Below, piece by piece: positions 41,398 to 53,270 of a stretch of 64,000 nt of DNA. Source of the stretch: Pseudo-nitzschia pungens (taxonomy: Eukaryota > Bacillariophyta > Bacillariophyceae > Bacillariales > Bacillariaceae); NCBI GenBank assembly GCA_037355855.1, contig CM074767.1, positions 2,976,001-3,040,000 on the forward strand. Direction: 5' to 3'. Positions within the stretch are counted from its first letter, which is position 1, and every line of letters begins with the position of its first letter. Made by a program: the position numbers and the translations under genes. The notes beneath the pieces are model-generated. The model did no database searches and was not told the DNA's origin. It saw nothing but the letters and a program-made list of their open reading frames with translations.

Positions 41398-43519
41398 ACA
41401 ATTTGCGCGACGCGCATTTTGTCCGACGTTCCGATGTTCCAGTACTAAAAATACGTAGATTTCTACACAACTTTACCATGCGATATCTCGCTCCCTTATA
41501 CACCCCCAATCACAACCCCAGGACCTACATGTATTAACCAAGACCTGCGCTCTTCGTTTCTGCTATCGGTTCAGTTGCTGGATGCTTCCTTTCGTTGAGT
41601 TTGTTGCCAATTCACTGCTCGACCGAGGGATCAGCAACAGCAGCAGCACCAAAACCAAGATCGACACATAATTTTCTACAGCACTTCCAGTACAGATTCT
41701 ACAACAATTCACCACTCTTTTTCGATGTACGGTACTGCTTCGATCTGTTCCCAAGCTCCAACCAAGGCCCTTACGTATATCTTGCTATACTTAATGTTCT
41801 ACACTGTTTCCAAGCTGCTTAAGTGATTCTCACTTAAAGTTCTTCCACTGTAGGAATATTTCTACACGAAATTCCAGATGTCATCTGTTTCCAAGTCTAA
41901 TGCCCTGCTGGTACATAAGTGTTTTCGCTTATGGTCCTAATGTTTTCTGACCCAAGCCCAAAAGCCGCTAAGTACAGTTCACTTAAGGCTCTACCATCTA
42001 CATATACCTCTCAGGTGTACAGTATAAATGTCATCTGTTTCCAAGTCTACTGCCCTGCTGGACCCTAAGTGTTTTCACTTATGGTCCTACTGTTTCTTGA
42101 CCCAAGCCCCAAAGCCGCTAAGTACAGTTTGCTTAAGGCTCCACCACCTACATAACCCTCTCAGGTGTACTGTATAAATGTCATCTGTTTCCAAGTCTAC
42201 TGCCCTGATGGACCCTAAGAGTTTTCGCTTATGGTCCTACTGTTTCCTGACCCAAGCCCTAAAGCCACTAAGTACAGTTTGCTTAAGGCTCCCCTACCTA
42301 CATATACCTCTCAGATGCATTCTTCAACTGTCATCTGTTTTCAAGTCTACTGCCCTGATGGACCATAAGTGTTTTCGCTTATGGTCCTACTGTTTCCTTA
42401 CCCAAGCCCCAAAGCCGCTAAGTACAGCTTGCTTAAGGCTCTCCTACCTACATATACCTCTCAGATGCACACTTCAACTGTCATCTGTTTTCAAGTCTAC
42501 TGCCCTGCTGGACCATAAGTGTTCTCACTTAAGGTCCTACTATTTCCTGACCCAAGCCCCAAAGCCGCTAAGTACAGCTTGCTTAAGGCTCTCCTACCTA
42601 CATAACCCTCTCAGATGCACACTTCAACTGTCATCTGTTTTCAAGTCTACTGCCCTGATAGTCCATAATTGTTTTTGATTATGGACCTACTGTTTTTATG
42701 ACCCAAGCCCCAAAGCTGCTAAGTACATGTTACTTAACGCACCACCACCAACATATACCCCTCCAGTTCACAGTACAGCAGAGACCTGTTTTTAAGCCTA
42801 CAGCCCTGATGGTCCATAAGTGTTTTCACTTAAAGGCCCTGTTTCCAAGCTACTACAGGAGAGCAAGTTCAAGTTCGAACAGAAGGCCAGCTGTTACGAA
42901 TTTGAATTTGGTAGTAGGCTCCACCGCCTCTACGTGTTTCCTCTACGTGTCTCCTACTACGAAGTTCGAACAGAAGGACAGCTGTTACGAATTTGGTAGT
43001 AGGCTCCGTACTATATGTACCATACAGTGGTTACGGGAATGTGTTTGGGGATGACTACTCGCATTACTGGTGATGCTGCAATCCAGCATTCAGAGAGGAG
43101 TTCTGCTTTTGTACGCTGACCACTAGCATTACAGATACCATGTATCTAGTCAGGGTTTTGCTTGTGTCAGCTGACCACTAGCATTACGGATGCTGCACAC
43201 CAGCATTGGAGGGACAGTTTTGCTTGTGTCTTTCCCTTTCACGTTCTTGTTACCCCGTTTCCTGTACGCTTTGCAACAGCAGTGTCTGTTGTGCTCTGGA
43301 CTGGTTCGTTTTTTTCCTGTTTCTTACCAAGGTTCGTTTGCAAAATAGCCGTCCTTACAACCTGGGGCCTATTCCCCATGGTTGAGGCGGCGCGTCGTTC
43401 TACAACTTGGGGCCTAAACTCTCTTCGATTGAGGCGACGATAAAGTCTGGTTACAGACTGAGTAGCTTTTAACCACCTTCGGTGGATTTTCCTACTTAAA
43501 TAAGTATATTATTATTATT
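41398..43519 (+). mobile_element. Element B copy B3
   Basis: Inserted in A4 ORF2 with the shortest duplication seen, GGTCCTTTGTCA (41,386-41,397 and 43,520-43,531). The 5' hairpin has stem TGCGC/GCGCA and loop GAC. It differs from B1 and B2 in the leader (TTTCGTTGAGTTTGTTGCC) and ends in (ATT)n. Confidence 0.92.
41880..42779 (+). repeat. 150-bp tandem repeat array of B3 (six units)
   Basis: Units start near 41,880, 42,030, 42,180, 42,330, 42,480 and 42,630. One frame is open for 166 codons from about 42,178, with the same 50-residue period as in B1 and B2. Confidence 0.83.
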
Positions 43520-46500
43520 GGTCCTTTGTCAAGTTTCAAGGCAGGGATGGCTACACTGTCACTATGTTTTCTGCTTACTGCCCTGTTGAAAATGACAGGG
43601 ATCTTGGTTCAGTCTGGAATCAACAGTGCCGCTACTTTCAAGCAGCTGAAAATCTTTTCAGTCCTAATCCATGCATTCTTTTTCACAGGGATTTCACTGC
43701 TGCCCTTCAGGTCTGCCTGGGTGCAGGTGACCAGGTCATTGTTGGGATTGACCAGAATGCTGATGTCAGGACGGATGGCTTGTCTTTTGAGCTCCAGGCT
43801 CTGGGTTTCAGAGAGGCCATTCTTACCCTTCATAGTAAGTCTTCTCCTCCTGCCACTCACAACAGAAACACTACCAGAACCCCAATTGATGCCATTTGGG
43901 TCTCTGAGAATGTTGATGTTCTCAGGGCTGGGTATTGTCCCTTTGGTGGTGCCCATGGTATGGAATCTGACCATAGACTGCTTTGGATTGAGGTTTGTAA
44001 TTGCAGCCTCATGGGCAAACATCTTCCACCTCCTGTGAGATTCTCTCATTCCAAACTCCAGTCCTCCCACCCTCATCTGCGCCAACGGTATTTCAAGCGA
44101 GTGAGGCACAGCTTTCTCAAGGCTGGAGTGTTTTCTCTCCAAGCTAAGCTGGAGCACCTACTGGCTCAGTTTCAGTCTGGGGATATTTCTGTGCGCGCTG
44201 ATCTCATCACCACATATGAAGTACTCCATGAAACTTCCACCTCTCTCAGACTCTCTGTTGAACAAAACCTCTGCCACACTAGAGCTGGTCTGGTTCCATG
44301 GTCACCAAAGCTGCAAGTCTATCGTGATACAATTGACTTTTGGAGGCGTGTTGTTAAGCTGAGACAGGGTGTGTCCACCAGTCATACTGTTTTAAAAAGG
44401 CTGGCATGCAAGCTTTCTCTCTACAAAGGAGAACACAGTGACCTTTCAAGTGCTATCCTCCATCTGAAACAAGCTTACAGGCAATACCGGGCAGTGAAGA
44501 AATTGGCCCCCTCATGGAGAGACTCCTTCAATCAAGGCTTGGTGGATGCACTTCTTGCTGAAGGCAAGCCTCACAACCAGAATGCTTCCCAGATTCGTGC
44601 CAGGATGCGCAGGGAACGTCTTCAAAGAGAGCTTGGTCTTGCTGCTCGGTCTATTCGGGGACGTGTCAACAAGTCAGCAGTCTTGCGAGCTATTGCAGTC
44701 GGCCATGATGGTGTTGAACAGGTCTTGGAATCTCAGTCTACTATGGTACCAGCTATGGCTGATTCCAATGTCCGGCGTCAACAGCAGTGTCTTGGCACTC
44801 CCTCCATGACTCCCTCCTTCATTGAGGATTTTGGCTACCTCGGCACAGCACATGCTTCTGCTCAAGTTCTTGATGGCACATATAATCCTCCTCCTGCCAC
44901 TGACAAATACCTCTCTGAATTTCTTTCCTGTCTCAAAGTCCCTGACTCTATCCTGAGTTTGCCCCCCTTTGACTACTCAGTGTGTCCAGCTGACAATGCT
45001 GCTGCCTGGAAACGCCAGAGGGAACGCACCGCAAGTGAACCTTCTTGTTTGAGTTTTTCCCACCACAAGGCTTTTGCCCTTGATCCCCAGTTGAACAAGT
45101 TTGACACTCTCCTGAGATCTGTCCCATTGATTGTTGGCTTCTCTCCTTCTGCTTGGCAGGTCATCACTGATGTTGAGATCTTCAAGAAACCTGGTGAATA
45201 TAGAGTGGATAAGATGAGGCTCATCCAGTTGATGTCTCCTGAGTTCCAAATCAACAACAAAATGATTGGCAGACGCATTCTTGCCTACGCTGAACTTGCC
45301 AATGCAGTGGCTGTTGACCAACATGGAAGCAGGAAACACCACAAGGCCATCAACACCTGCCTGAACAAGAAGCTCATATGTGATGTGTTGCGGCAGAAGC
45401 GCAGATCCGGTGCTGTTGCTATGAATGATGCCAAGGGCTGTTACGATAGAATCTCTCATCCCATTGCAGGTCTCACTCTTCAGAGCTTTGGGGTTCCTGC
45501 CCATGTGTGTGAAGTTCTTCTGTCTACTCTGCAACATGCTAAGCACCACATCAAAACTGGCTTTGGTCGGTCAGGTCCTGTGTATGGTGATGAACCTGTT
45601 CCTCTCAGTGGTTGTGGCCAAGGCAACGGTATTGGTCCCACTCTTTGGGCTTTGGTGTCAACAATTGTCTTCCGAATGATGCAACAGGCTGGGCATGGTG
45701 TCCATCTTATCACTTCTTTGTCACTGCAACTGGTTTCTCTTGTGGGTTTTGCCTTTGTGGATGACACAGATTTGTTTTGTGCTGGCTCTGATTCCTCAAC
45801 ATCTGGTGAGGAATTGGCTGCTGACTTTCAGGAAGCTCTTGACCGGTGGGCTGGTGGGATTATTGCCACTGGTGGTGCTATTGAACCTGCCAAATCCTTC
45901 TGTTATTTGATTGATTTCAAATGGAATGGATCTGGGTGGGATTATCGCTCAATTGCTGACATGCCTGGTGATTTCTCTGTTGCTGACAAGAATGGCAATC
46001 GAGCTACCCTGGATCGTTTTGAAGTTGACCATGCTGACAAGACCCTTGGGGTTTTTATCTCCATGGATGGCAATGAGGAAGCACAGATTGCTCACATGAA
46101 GTCCCAGTCTCAGTCTTTTGGCTCTCAGCTCAAGGCTTCCAAGTGTGAGAAGAGGGCATCCCTCTACACCTTCAAGTATTCTTTCATGAAGTCTGTTGAA
46201 TACCCCATGCCTGTCACGCAACTTGATGAGGCCACCTGGACTAAGATTATTCACCCAGCTCTTGTTCCTGTGCTGAATAAAGCAGGGATGTCACGGACAT
46301 TTCCCAGACATGTGTTCTATGGTCCTTCCCTCTATCAAGGCTTTGGTTTCATCCATCCATACCTCCTCCAAGAGTTCAGTCATATTGCCACCCTCTTTCA
46401 GGAATCTGTCAGGTCCTCACAAACTGGTAGGATTCTCAGGCTCACTGCTGAGTCTCTCCGGCTCGAACTTGGCATTCCTCTCCATCTTGGTGTCACACCA

Positions 46501-48825
46501 TATCATCCCTTTGCTTCATACGTCACTCCCTGCTGGTACAAACATGTGTGGAAGTTTTTCTCTGCTCACCCTGTGAGCTTGTTTGAAGACTTCCCAGACC
46601 TCCCACTGTTACGTTCCAATGATTGTTATCTCATGCAAGCCTTTGTCAACTCTGGCTTCAGAGGTGCTGACTTGTCCCTCCTGAATCATATGCGCATGTC
46701 CCTCAAGGCTATTTCCCTTGCTGACATTTGTACTCCAGATGGGAAAAGACTCTCACCCATGGCCTTCCAGCTGACATCCTCCAATCACTTGAGGGATCAT
46801 CTTGACTGGCCTAGATGTCCTCCATCTTGGCCTCCAGCAGCAAAGCGATTATGGACTAAGGCTCTTCAGACCTGTTTTCTTCCCCCTTGTCCACCCCCTG
46901 CAGCCAGGGCATTGGCTCCTTCTTTTCACCTTGGGCATTGGCTCTCTCCCCAGACAGCTTCTCTTTGGCCTTGGTTTATGTCTCTATCCACCAATAGAAT
47001 ATTCTTCAAAAATTCTACTGGCTGGATTGTGAGCATCTCCCAAGGCAGGGGCAGATACAGGGTCACTGCTGAAATCCTTTCTGACAAACCAGCCTGTGCT
47101 GATGTGCTTGTCTGCCCTGTAATTTGTGGCCAAGTTGTCCGCGTTGTCGGGTCTTCAGCCTTTGTTTCTGAACCTCCTGACATGGATCCTCTGGAGTACA
47201 ATCCATTTGATTCTCTTCCAGACTCCCCAGTAGATGTCTTTGATGCACTCTGTGAGTCTCCAAGGGTACTTCTCCACAAATATTCTCTACCACAGGCTGG
47301 CTGTCAGCATATTGTTGATGCTATCCAGAGTGGTACTGCCAGTGCTGTCTGCGATGGTTCATTTGATCCGGAACTTCTCAGAGGAACTTCTGCATTCATT
47401 CTGTCACCCAATACCTCCACCAAGTCTGCTTCCTTGTTCCTCACTGGCTGTAATTTTGTCAGTGGATCCCCTGAGGATCAGTCATCCTATAGGAGTGAAC
47501 TGGCAGGTATCATTGGGGTTCTCACCTGTTGCACTGCTCTGGTGAGTCTTTATGATATTGCTTCTGGCTCTATCACCATTGCTCTGGACGGTGACACAGC
47601 TCTCAAACAGGCCCAGGGAGCTTGGCCATTGGTTATTTCCCAAAAGTCTTTTGATTATGTTTATGTCATCAGAAACATGACTTCTGCCCTTCCAATTTCT
47701 TTGAACTTTCAGTGGGTTCAGGGACATCAAGCTGGAATCTTTCTTGATTGGTGGGCACTTCGCAATCACCAGGTTGACAGCATGGCAAAGGCTTTTCTCT
47801 CTGTCCATAGAGCTTCTGCCCATCACTATCCCAGACTTGTGTTTGAGCCCTGGGCCTTTTCTCTAAATGGTTGCAAGTGTTCAAGGTTTGATCAGAATGC
47901 TTTGCATGTTGCTATTTCCGGTCCTCCTCTTCTCAAATATTGGCAGACCCACCATGATATTCCTATTCCACAACCTGTTTTGAGTTCCATCCATTGGTGT
48001 GCCCATCTGACTGCCTTCAAGCGTTTACCTCCTGGCATGCAAAGGTGGTTTGTCAAGTTTGCTTCTGGATGCATTGGTGTTGGCAACCAACTCCTCCACT
48101 ACCAGTATCAGGATCACTCCAGGTGCCCCTTGTGTGATGCAGACAACGAGAAGGTTTCTCATGTGCTCTCCTGCAAGGATCCTGGGGCTGTCAGGCACAG
48201 TGTGTCAGCTTTCAAGGGACCACCGCAGAAGAGGCTTGAAGTTGAACAAACTGATCCCTCATTGGTGGCTGCCATTGTGGATCTTCTCACCAGAGTTCGG
48301 AAGGGCCAGAGGATTTATCCATCATCCTACCCACTTGCAATTGCTTCCGCTGTCAGGGCACAGAGGACTATTGGTTGGCACAACTGGCTCCTTGGTAGGT
48401 GGTCCCCTCGCTGGTACCAAATCCAGGCTGACTACTACTCCCACATTGGAAGCAAGCGCTCTCCCAAACGTTGGGCTACAGCTATCATCCATCAGTTCTT
48501 TCTTACCTCCTGGGATCTTTGGACCTACCGAAATGAACGACTCCATGGTCCTGGGGGTACCCTTGATGCTGAACAACACCAATCTCTTGATGCTTCCATC
48601 ACCTCTGAATTAGCAATTGGTGCAGCCGGTGCACTTCCCCAGTCACACTCCCTTTTACAAACCCCTTTCCACGTCCTACAAGGTTACACCCTGACTGCCA
48701 AGAGGCAGTGGCTTGCAACCATCCACCTTACCAGGAAGCAGTATGCAGCGCCTGTCCCCCCAGTGCAGCCATACCAACAAGAGGCTGCTCTTCTCAGAGC
48801 CTGGCTTACTGGACCTCAGGGTTGA
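43520..48825 (+). pseudogene. A4 LINE ORF2, main segment
   Basis: Resumes ORF2 after B3 and stays open to the stop at 48,823-48,825. It has the rest of the endonuclease (GIDQNAD, PIDAIWVS, SDHRLLW), the RT (NDAKGCYD, GQGNGIGP, FVDD), RNase H (CDGSFD, SYRSELAG, ALDGDT, NHQVDSMAK) and the CCHC finger. Apart from B3 I see no lesion, so ORF2 of A4 could have been functional before that insertion. ORF1 of the same copy was already or later lost. Confidence 0.88.
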
Positions 48826-49125
48826 TTACACTTTGTACCTTGGTTTTGTCTTCTGTTCCTGCTTCTTCTCCTGCCCCACCCCTTTTGATACTGGTTTGCA
48901 TCCCAATATCATCCCATCTCATTTTCTCTCAAGTCCCAATTTTGTGGGACTTGTTTTGTTCCTTTCCCTGTTTGATGTTCAAGGTTTGTTTGAAAAATTT
49001 GTCGTTCTACCACTTGGGGTCCTGACTCTATGATGGAGGCGATGTTAAAGTCTGGTTACAGACTGAGTAATTTAGTTTCACCTTTGGTGATTAAAGTTAT
49101 TTAAATACGTATATTATTATTATTA
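48826..49125 (+). other. A4 3' UTR and tail
   Basis: Same layout as in A3: the two hairpins near 49,050-49,092, TTTAAATACGTATA and ATT repeats to 49,125, followed by the right target duplication of A4. Confidence 0.75.
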
Positions 49126-49718
49126 CAATGCAGGATGACTCTCTTCCCTTTTTTGGTGATGGTGATGCCAGAGATTGGGAGCTTGTTGATGATGACTTGT
49201 CAGTTGACCTTGCCCCAGACCTCACTTTTGATCTAGATTTGCACTTTAACCTCCAAGCCCGTGCTGACAGTGGTGGTGGTGGCTTTGATGACTCCCAATC
49301 CATGGATACTTTAGCTACAGGCACTTCCAATCTCACTGCTGTCCAGGCTTCACCGCCTGCAGGTGCTGCTCCTCCTGGAGGTGATCCTCCCAATGCTGCC
49401 AAGGCTGGTGCCTCCCCAGGTGTCTCTCCTGATGTCCCCCCTGCAGTTCCTGATCCTCCCAATACTGCCATGGCTGGTGCCTCCCCTGTGGCCTCTCCTG
49501 ATGTCTCAACTGAAGTTCCTGCTGTCCCGCCTTCTGGTTTGCCTGGTGGTGAGGAAGATGCAGCCTCTGCTTTGAGGGTTGGAGTTGCTGCTATTGCATT
49601 CTCCTCCAGCCATGATGCTAGTGTCAGTGATTTGAGCCATGCCAATGTCTCCACCAAATCAGCTCCGGCATCTTTTTCTACCGTGCAACAGACTCGGTTT
49701 CCTTCTGATCATGGTTAG
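49126..49718 (+). pseudogene. A1 LINE ORF1, C-terminal segment
   Basis: The end of A1 ORF1 after the A4 insertion: acidic stretch (DGDARDWELVDDDLS), Gly-rich ADSGGGGFDDS and the Ala/Pro-rich tail. It is slightly longer than in A2 because of an insertion near PAVPPSGLPGG. The stop TAG at 49,716-49,718 overlaps the ORF2 ATG at 49,711. Confidence 0.85.
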
Positions 49719-51381
49719 ATCTTCTGGTATGAGGTTTGATGGGATGCCCTCCACACCAAATCCCATCAATGCTTCTACTGTTTCTCCCTTTTTCCCCTCC
49801 GCCTCTTTCCCTGCTTCTCAATTTGTACAATTAACTCTTCATGGAGACTCTCTTGATGCTAAGGATTCCGATAGTTTTGGTCATCCTTTTCCTCAAGCTC
49901 CATCATCTAATTCCACCATCATCACCTTCCAAAACATTGGGCCTCAGCATAGAGCTGCCTTTATGTCCAGGTCCAAGCACAACTCCCGTCAATTTGTTAA
50001 CAGCAAAGCTGGGGTGGCGCTTTTTGCTGAACATTGTTTGAATGAATCCAAACTCCTGCCCTGTGATCTTTTCAATCGGCGCATGAAGAATGTCTGTCCC
50101 TCAAGTTTTTCCTATCTTGCCAACAACAAGCATGAAGCTTCTGAATGCACATGGCTTCAGCCTGGAGGCACAGGTTTTTCCATTGACCAACTGTTCAGTT
50201 CCCACAAGGTTGCTCATGGGGCTGATCCTTCTGGTCTTGGCAGATGGTCCTTTGTCAGGTTTCAGGGAAGGGATGGCTACACTGTCACCATGTTTTCTGC
50301 CTACTGCCCAGTTGAAAATGATAGGGATCTTGGCTCAGTCTGGAATCAACAGTACCGCTACTTTCAAGCAGCTGAAAATCTTTTCAGTCCTAATCCATGC
50401 ATCCTTTTTCACAGGGATTTGACTGCTACCCTTCAGGTCTGTCTGGGGGCAGGTGACCAGGTCATTCTTGGGATTGATCAAAATGCTGATGTTAGGACTG
50501 ATGGCTTGTCCTTTGAGCTCCAGGCTCTGGGTTTCAGAGAGGCCATTCTTACCCTTCATAGTCAGTCTTCTCCTCCTGCCACCCACAACAGAAACACTAC
50601 CAGAACACCAATTGATGCCATTTGGGTCTCTGAGAATGTTGATGTTCTCAGGGCTGGGTATTGTCCCTTTGGTGGTGCCCATGGTATGGAATCTGACCAT
50701 CGCATGCTCTGGATTGAAGTCTGTAATTGCAGCCTCATGGGCAAACATCTGCCACCTCCTGTGAGCTTCTCTCATTCCAAACTTCAGTCCTCCCACCCTC
50801 ATCTGCGCCAACGGTATTTCAAGCGTGTGAGGCACAGCTTTCTCAAGGCTGGAGTGTTCTCTCTCCAAGCTAAGCTGGAGCACCTCTTGGCTCAGTTTCA
50901 GTCTGGGGATATTTCTGTGCGCGCTGATCTCATCAATACATACGAAGTCCTCCATGAAACCTCCACCTCTCTCAGGCTCTCTGTTGAACAAAACCTTTGC
51001 CACACTAGAGCTGGTGGGTTGGTTCCATGGTCACCCCAGCTGCAAGTTTACCGTGATACAATTGACTTTTGGAGGCGTGTTGTTAAGTTGCGACAGGGTG
51101 TGTCCACCAGTCATACTGTTTTGAAAAGGTTGGCCTGCAAGCTTTCTCTCTACAAAGGAGAACACAGTGATCTTTCAAGTGCTCTCCTCCATCTGAAACA
51201 AGCTTACAGGCAATACCGGGCAGTGAAGAAGTTGGCCCCCTCATGGAGAGACTCCTTCAATCAAGGTCTGGTGGATGCACTTCTTGCTGAAGGCAAGCCT
51301 CACAACCAGAGTGCTTCCCAGATTCGTGCCAGGATGCGCAGGGAACGGCTTCAACGAGAGCTTGGCCTTGCTGCTAGGTCT
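49711..51381 (+). pseudogene. A1 LINE ORF2, 5' segment (endonuclease)
   Basis: Covers the AP endonuclease (TFQNIG, AEHCLNE, GIDQNAD, PIDAIWVS, SDHRMLW) and linker as far as GLAARS, where B4 lands in the opposite orientation. There is a one-codon insertion near RAGGLVPW. The frame continues at 53,271. Confidence 0.87.
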
Positions 51382-53270
51382 AATAATAATAATATACTTA
51401 TTTAAGTAGGAAAATCCACCGAAGGTGGTTAAAAGCTACTCAGTCTGTAACCAGACTTTATTGTCGCCTCAATCGAAGAGTCAGGACCCCAAGTCGTAGA
51501 ACGACGCGCCGCCTCAACCATGGGGAATAGGCCCCAGGTTGTAAAGACGGCTATTTTGCAAACGAACCTTGGTAAGAAACAGGAAAAAAACAAACCAGTC
51601 CAGAGCACAACAGACACTGCTGTTGCAAAGCGTACAGGAGACGGGGTAACAAGAACGTGAAAGGGAAAGACACAAGCAAAACTGTCCCTGGAATGCTGCT
51701 GTAAAGCATCAGTAATGCTAGTGGTCAGCCGACACAAGCAAAACCCTTCCTCAGATACATAGTATCAGTAATGCAAGTGGTCAGCGTACAAAAGCAAAAC
51801 TCCTCTCTAAATGCTGGATTGCAGCATCAGTAATGCGAGTAGTCATCCCCAAACACATTCCCCTACCGTATGGTACATCAAAAGAACAAGAGCAAAATTT
51901 CTCAGGTAATGCTCGTGTACCGTGTACCGTACCATGTAATGCACATCACTTAGAGGCAGTGGAGCCTACTACCAAATTCGTAACAGCTGCTGCTGTCCTC
52001 CTGTTAGAACTTGGTAGTAGCTTGGAAACAAGGGCTCTAAGTGATAACACTTATGGACCATCAGGGCTATAGGCTTGAAAACAGATCACAGCTGTACTGT
52101 GAACTGGAGGGGTATATGTTGGTGGTGGAGCGTTAAGTAACATGTACTTAGCAGCTTTGGGGCTTGGGTCAGAAAAACAGTAGGTCCATAATCGAAATCA
52201 ATTATGGTCCAGCAGGGCAGTAGACTTGAAAACAGATGACAGTTGAAGTGTGCACCTGAAAGGGTTATGTAGGTGGGAGAGCCTTAAGCAGACTGTACTT
52301 AGCGGCTTTGGGGCTTGGGTCAGGAAAAAAAGGACCTTAAGCGAAAACACTTAAAGTCCAGCAGGGCAGTAGACGTGAAAACAGATGACAGTTGAAGAGT
52401 GCATCTGAGAGGTATATGTAGGTAGGAGAGCCTTAAGCGAGCTGTACTTAGCGGCTTTGGGGCTTGGGTCAGAAAACAGTAGGACCTTAAGCGAAAACAC
52501 TTAGGGTCCAGCAGGGCAGTAGACTTGAAAACAGATGACATTTATACTGTACACCTGAGAGGGTTATGTAGGTGGTGGGGCCTTAAGCAAACTGTACTTA
52601 GCGGCTTTGGGGCTTGGGTTAGAAAACAGTAGGACCATAAGCGAAAACACTTATGGTCCAGCAGGGCAGTAGACTTGAAAACAGATGACATTGATACTGT
52701 ACACCTGAGAGGGTTATGTAGGTGGTGGAGCCTTAAGCAAACTGTACTTAGCGGCTGTGGGGCTTGGATCAAAAAACAGTAGGACCATAAGCGAAAACAC
52801 ATATGGTTCAGCAGGGCAATGGACTTGAAAACAGATGACATCTGGAATTTCTTGTAGAAATATTCCTACAGTGGAAGAACCTTAAGTGAGAATCACTTAA
52901 GCAGCTTGGAAACAGTGTAGAACATTAAGTATAAGATATACTTAGCGGCCGGTGTTGCTGCTGTACGGTAGAGTCTGTACTGGAATTGCTGTAGAAAATT
53001 ATGTGTCGGTTTTGTTTTGGTTGTTGCTGCTGCTCGATCGATCGGCCGTGTGGTGAATTGGCAACCAAATCAACCAAAAGAAGCAGCCAGCAACTGAACC
53101 AATAGCAGAAACGAAGAGCGCAGGTCTTGGTTAATACATGTAGGTCCTGGGGTTGTGATTGGGGGTGTATAAGGGAGCGAGATATCGCATGGTAAAGTTG
53201 TGTAGAAATCTACGTATTTTTAGTACTGGAACATCGGAACGTCGGACAAAATGCGCGATGCGCAAATTGT
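51382..53270 (-). mobile_element. Element B copy B4
   Basis: Minus-strand element B in A1 ORF2, flanked by the 18-bp duplication GGCCTTGCTGCTAGGTCT (51,364-51,381 and 53,271-53,288). Its tail is at the left (AAT repeats on the plus strand). The 5' hairpin at 53,246-53,270 has stem TGCGC/GCGCA and loop ATC. It is more diverged than B1-B3. Confidence 0.92.
52089..52842 (-). repeat. 150-bp tandem repeat array of B4 (about five units)
   Basis: Same unit as in B1 on the minus strand, with small indels. The 50-residue frame is therefore split into two shorter open runs (99 and 73 codons). That argues against strong protein-level constraint. Confidence 0.8.

Larger units (their letters stand above)
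30079..49125 (+). mobile_element. LINE-A copy A4, with B2, A6 and B3 inserted
   Basis: Inserted in A1 ORF1 with the 20-bp duplication CAATGCAGGATGACTCTCTT at 30,059-30,078 and 49,126-49,145. It has the 25-nt 5' hairpin (30,079-30,103), a long 5' UTR and array, a subfamily II ORF1 with a nonsense codon, ORF2, and a 3' UTR ending in (ATT)n. Three later insertions lie inside: B2 in the array, A6 (minus, truncated) in ORF1 and B3 in ORF2. The span is 19 kb because of them. Confidence 0.92.
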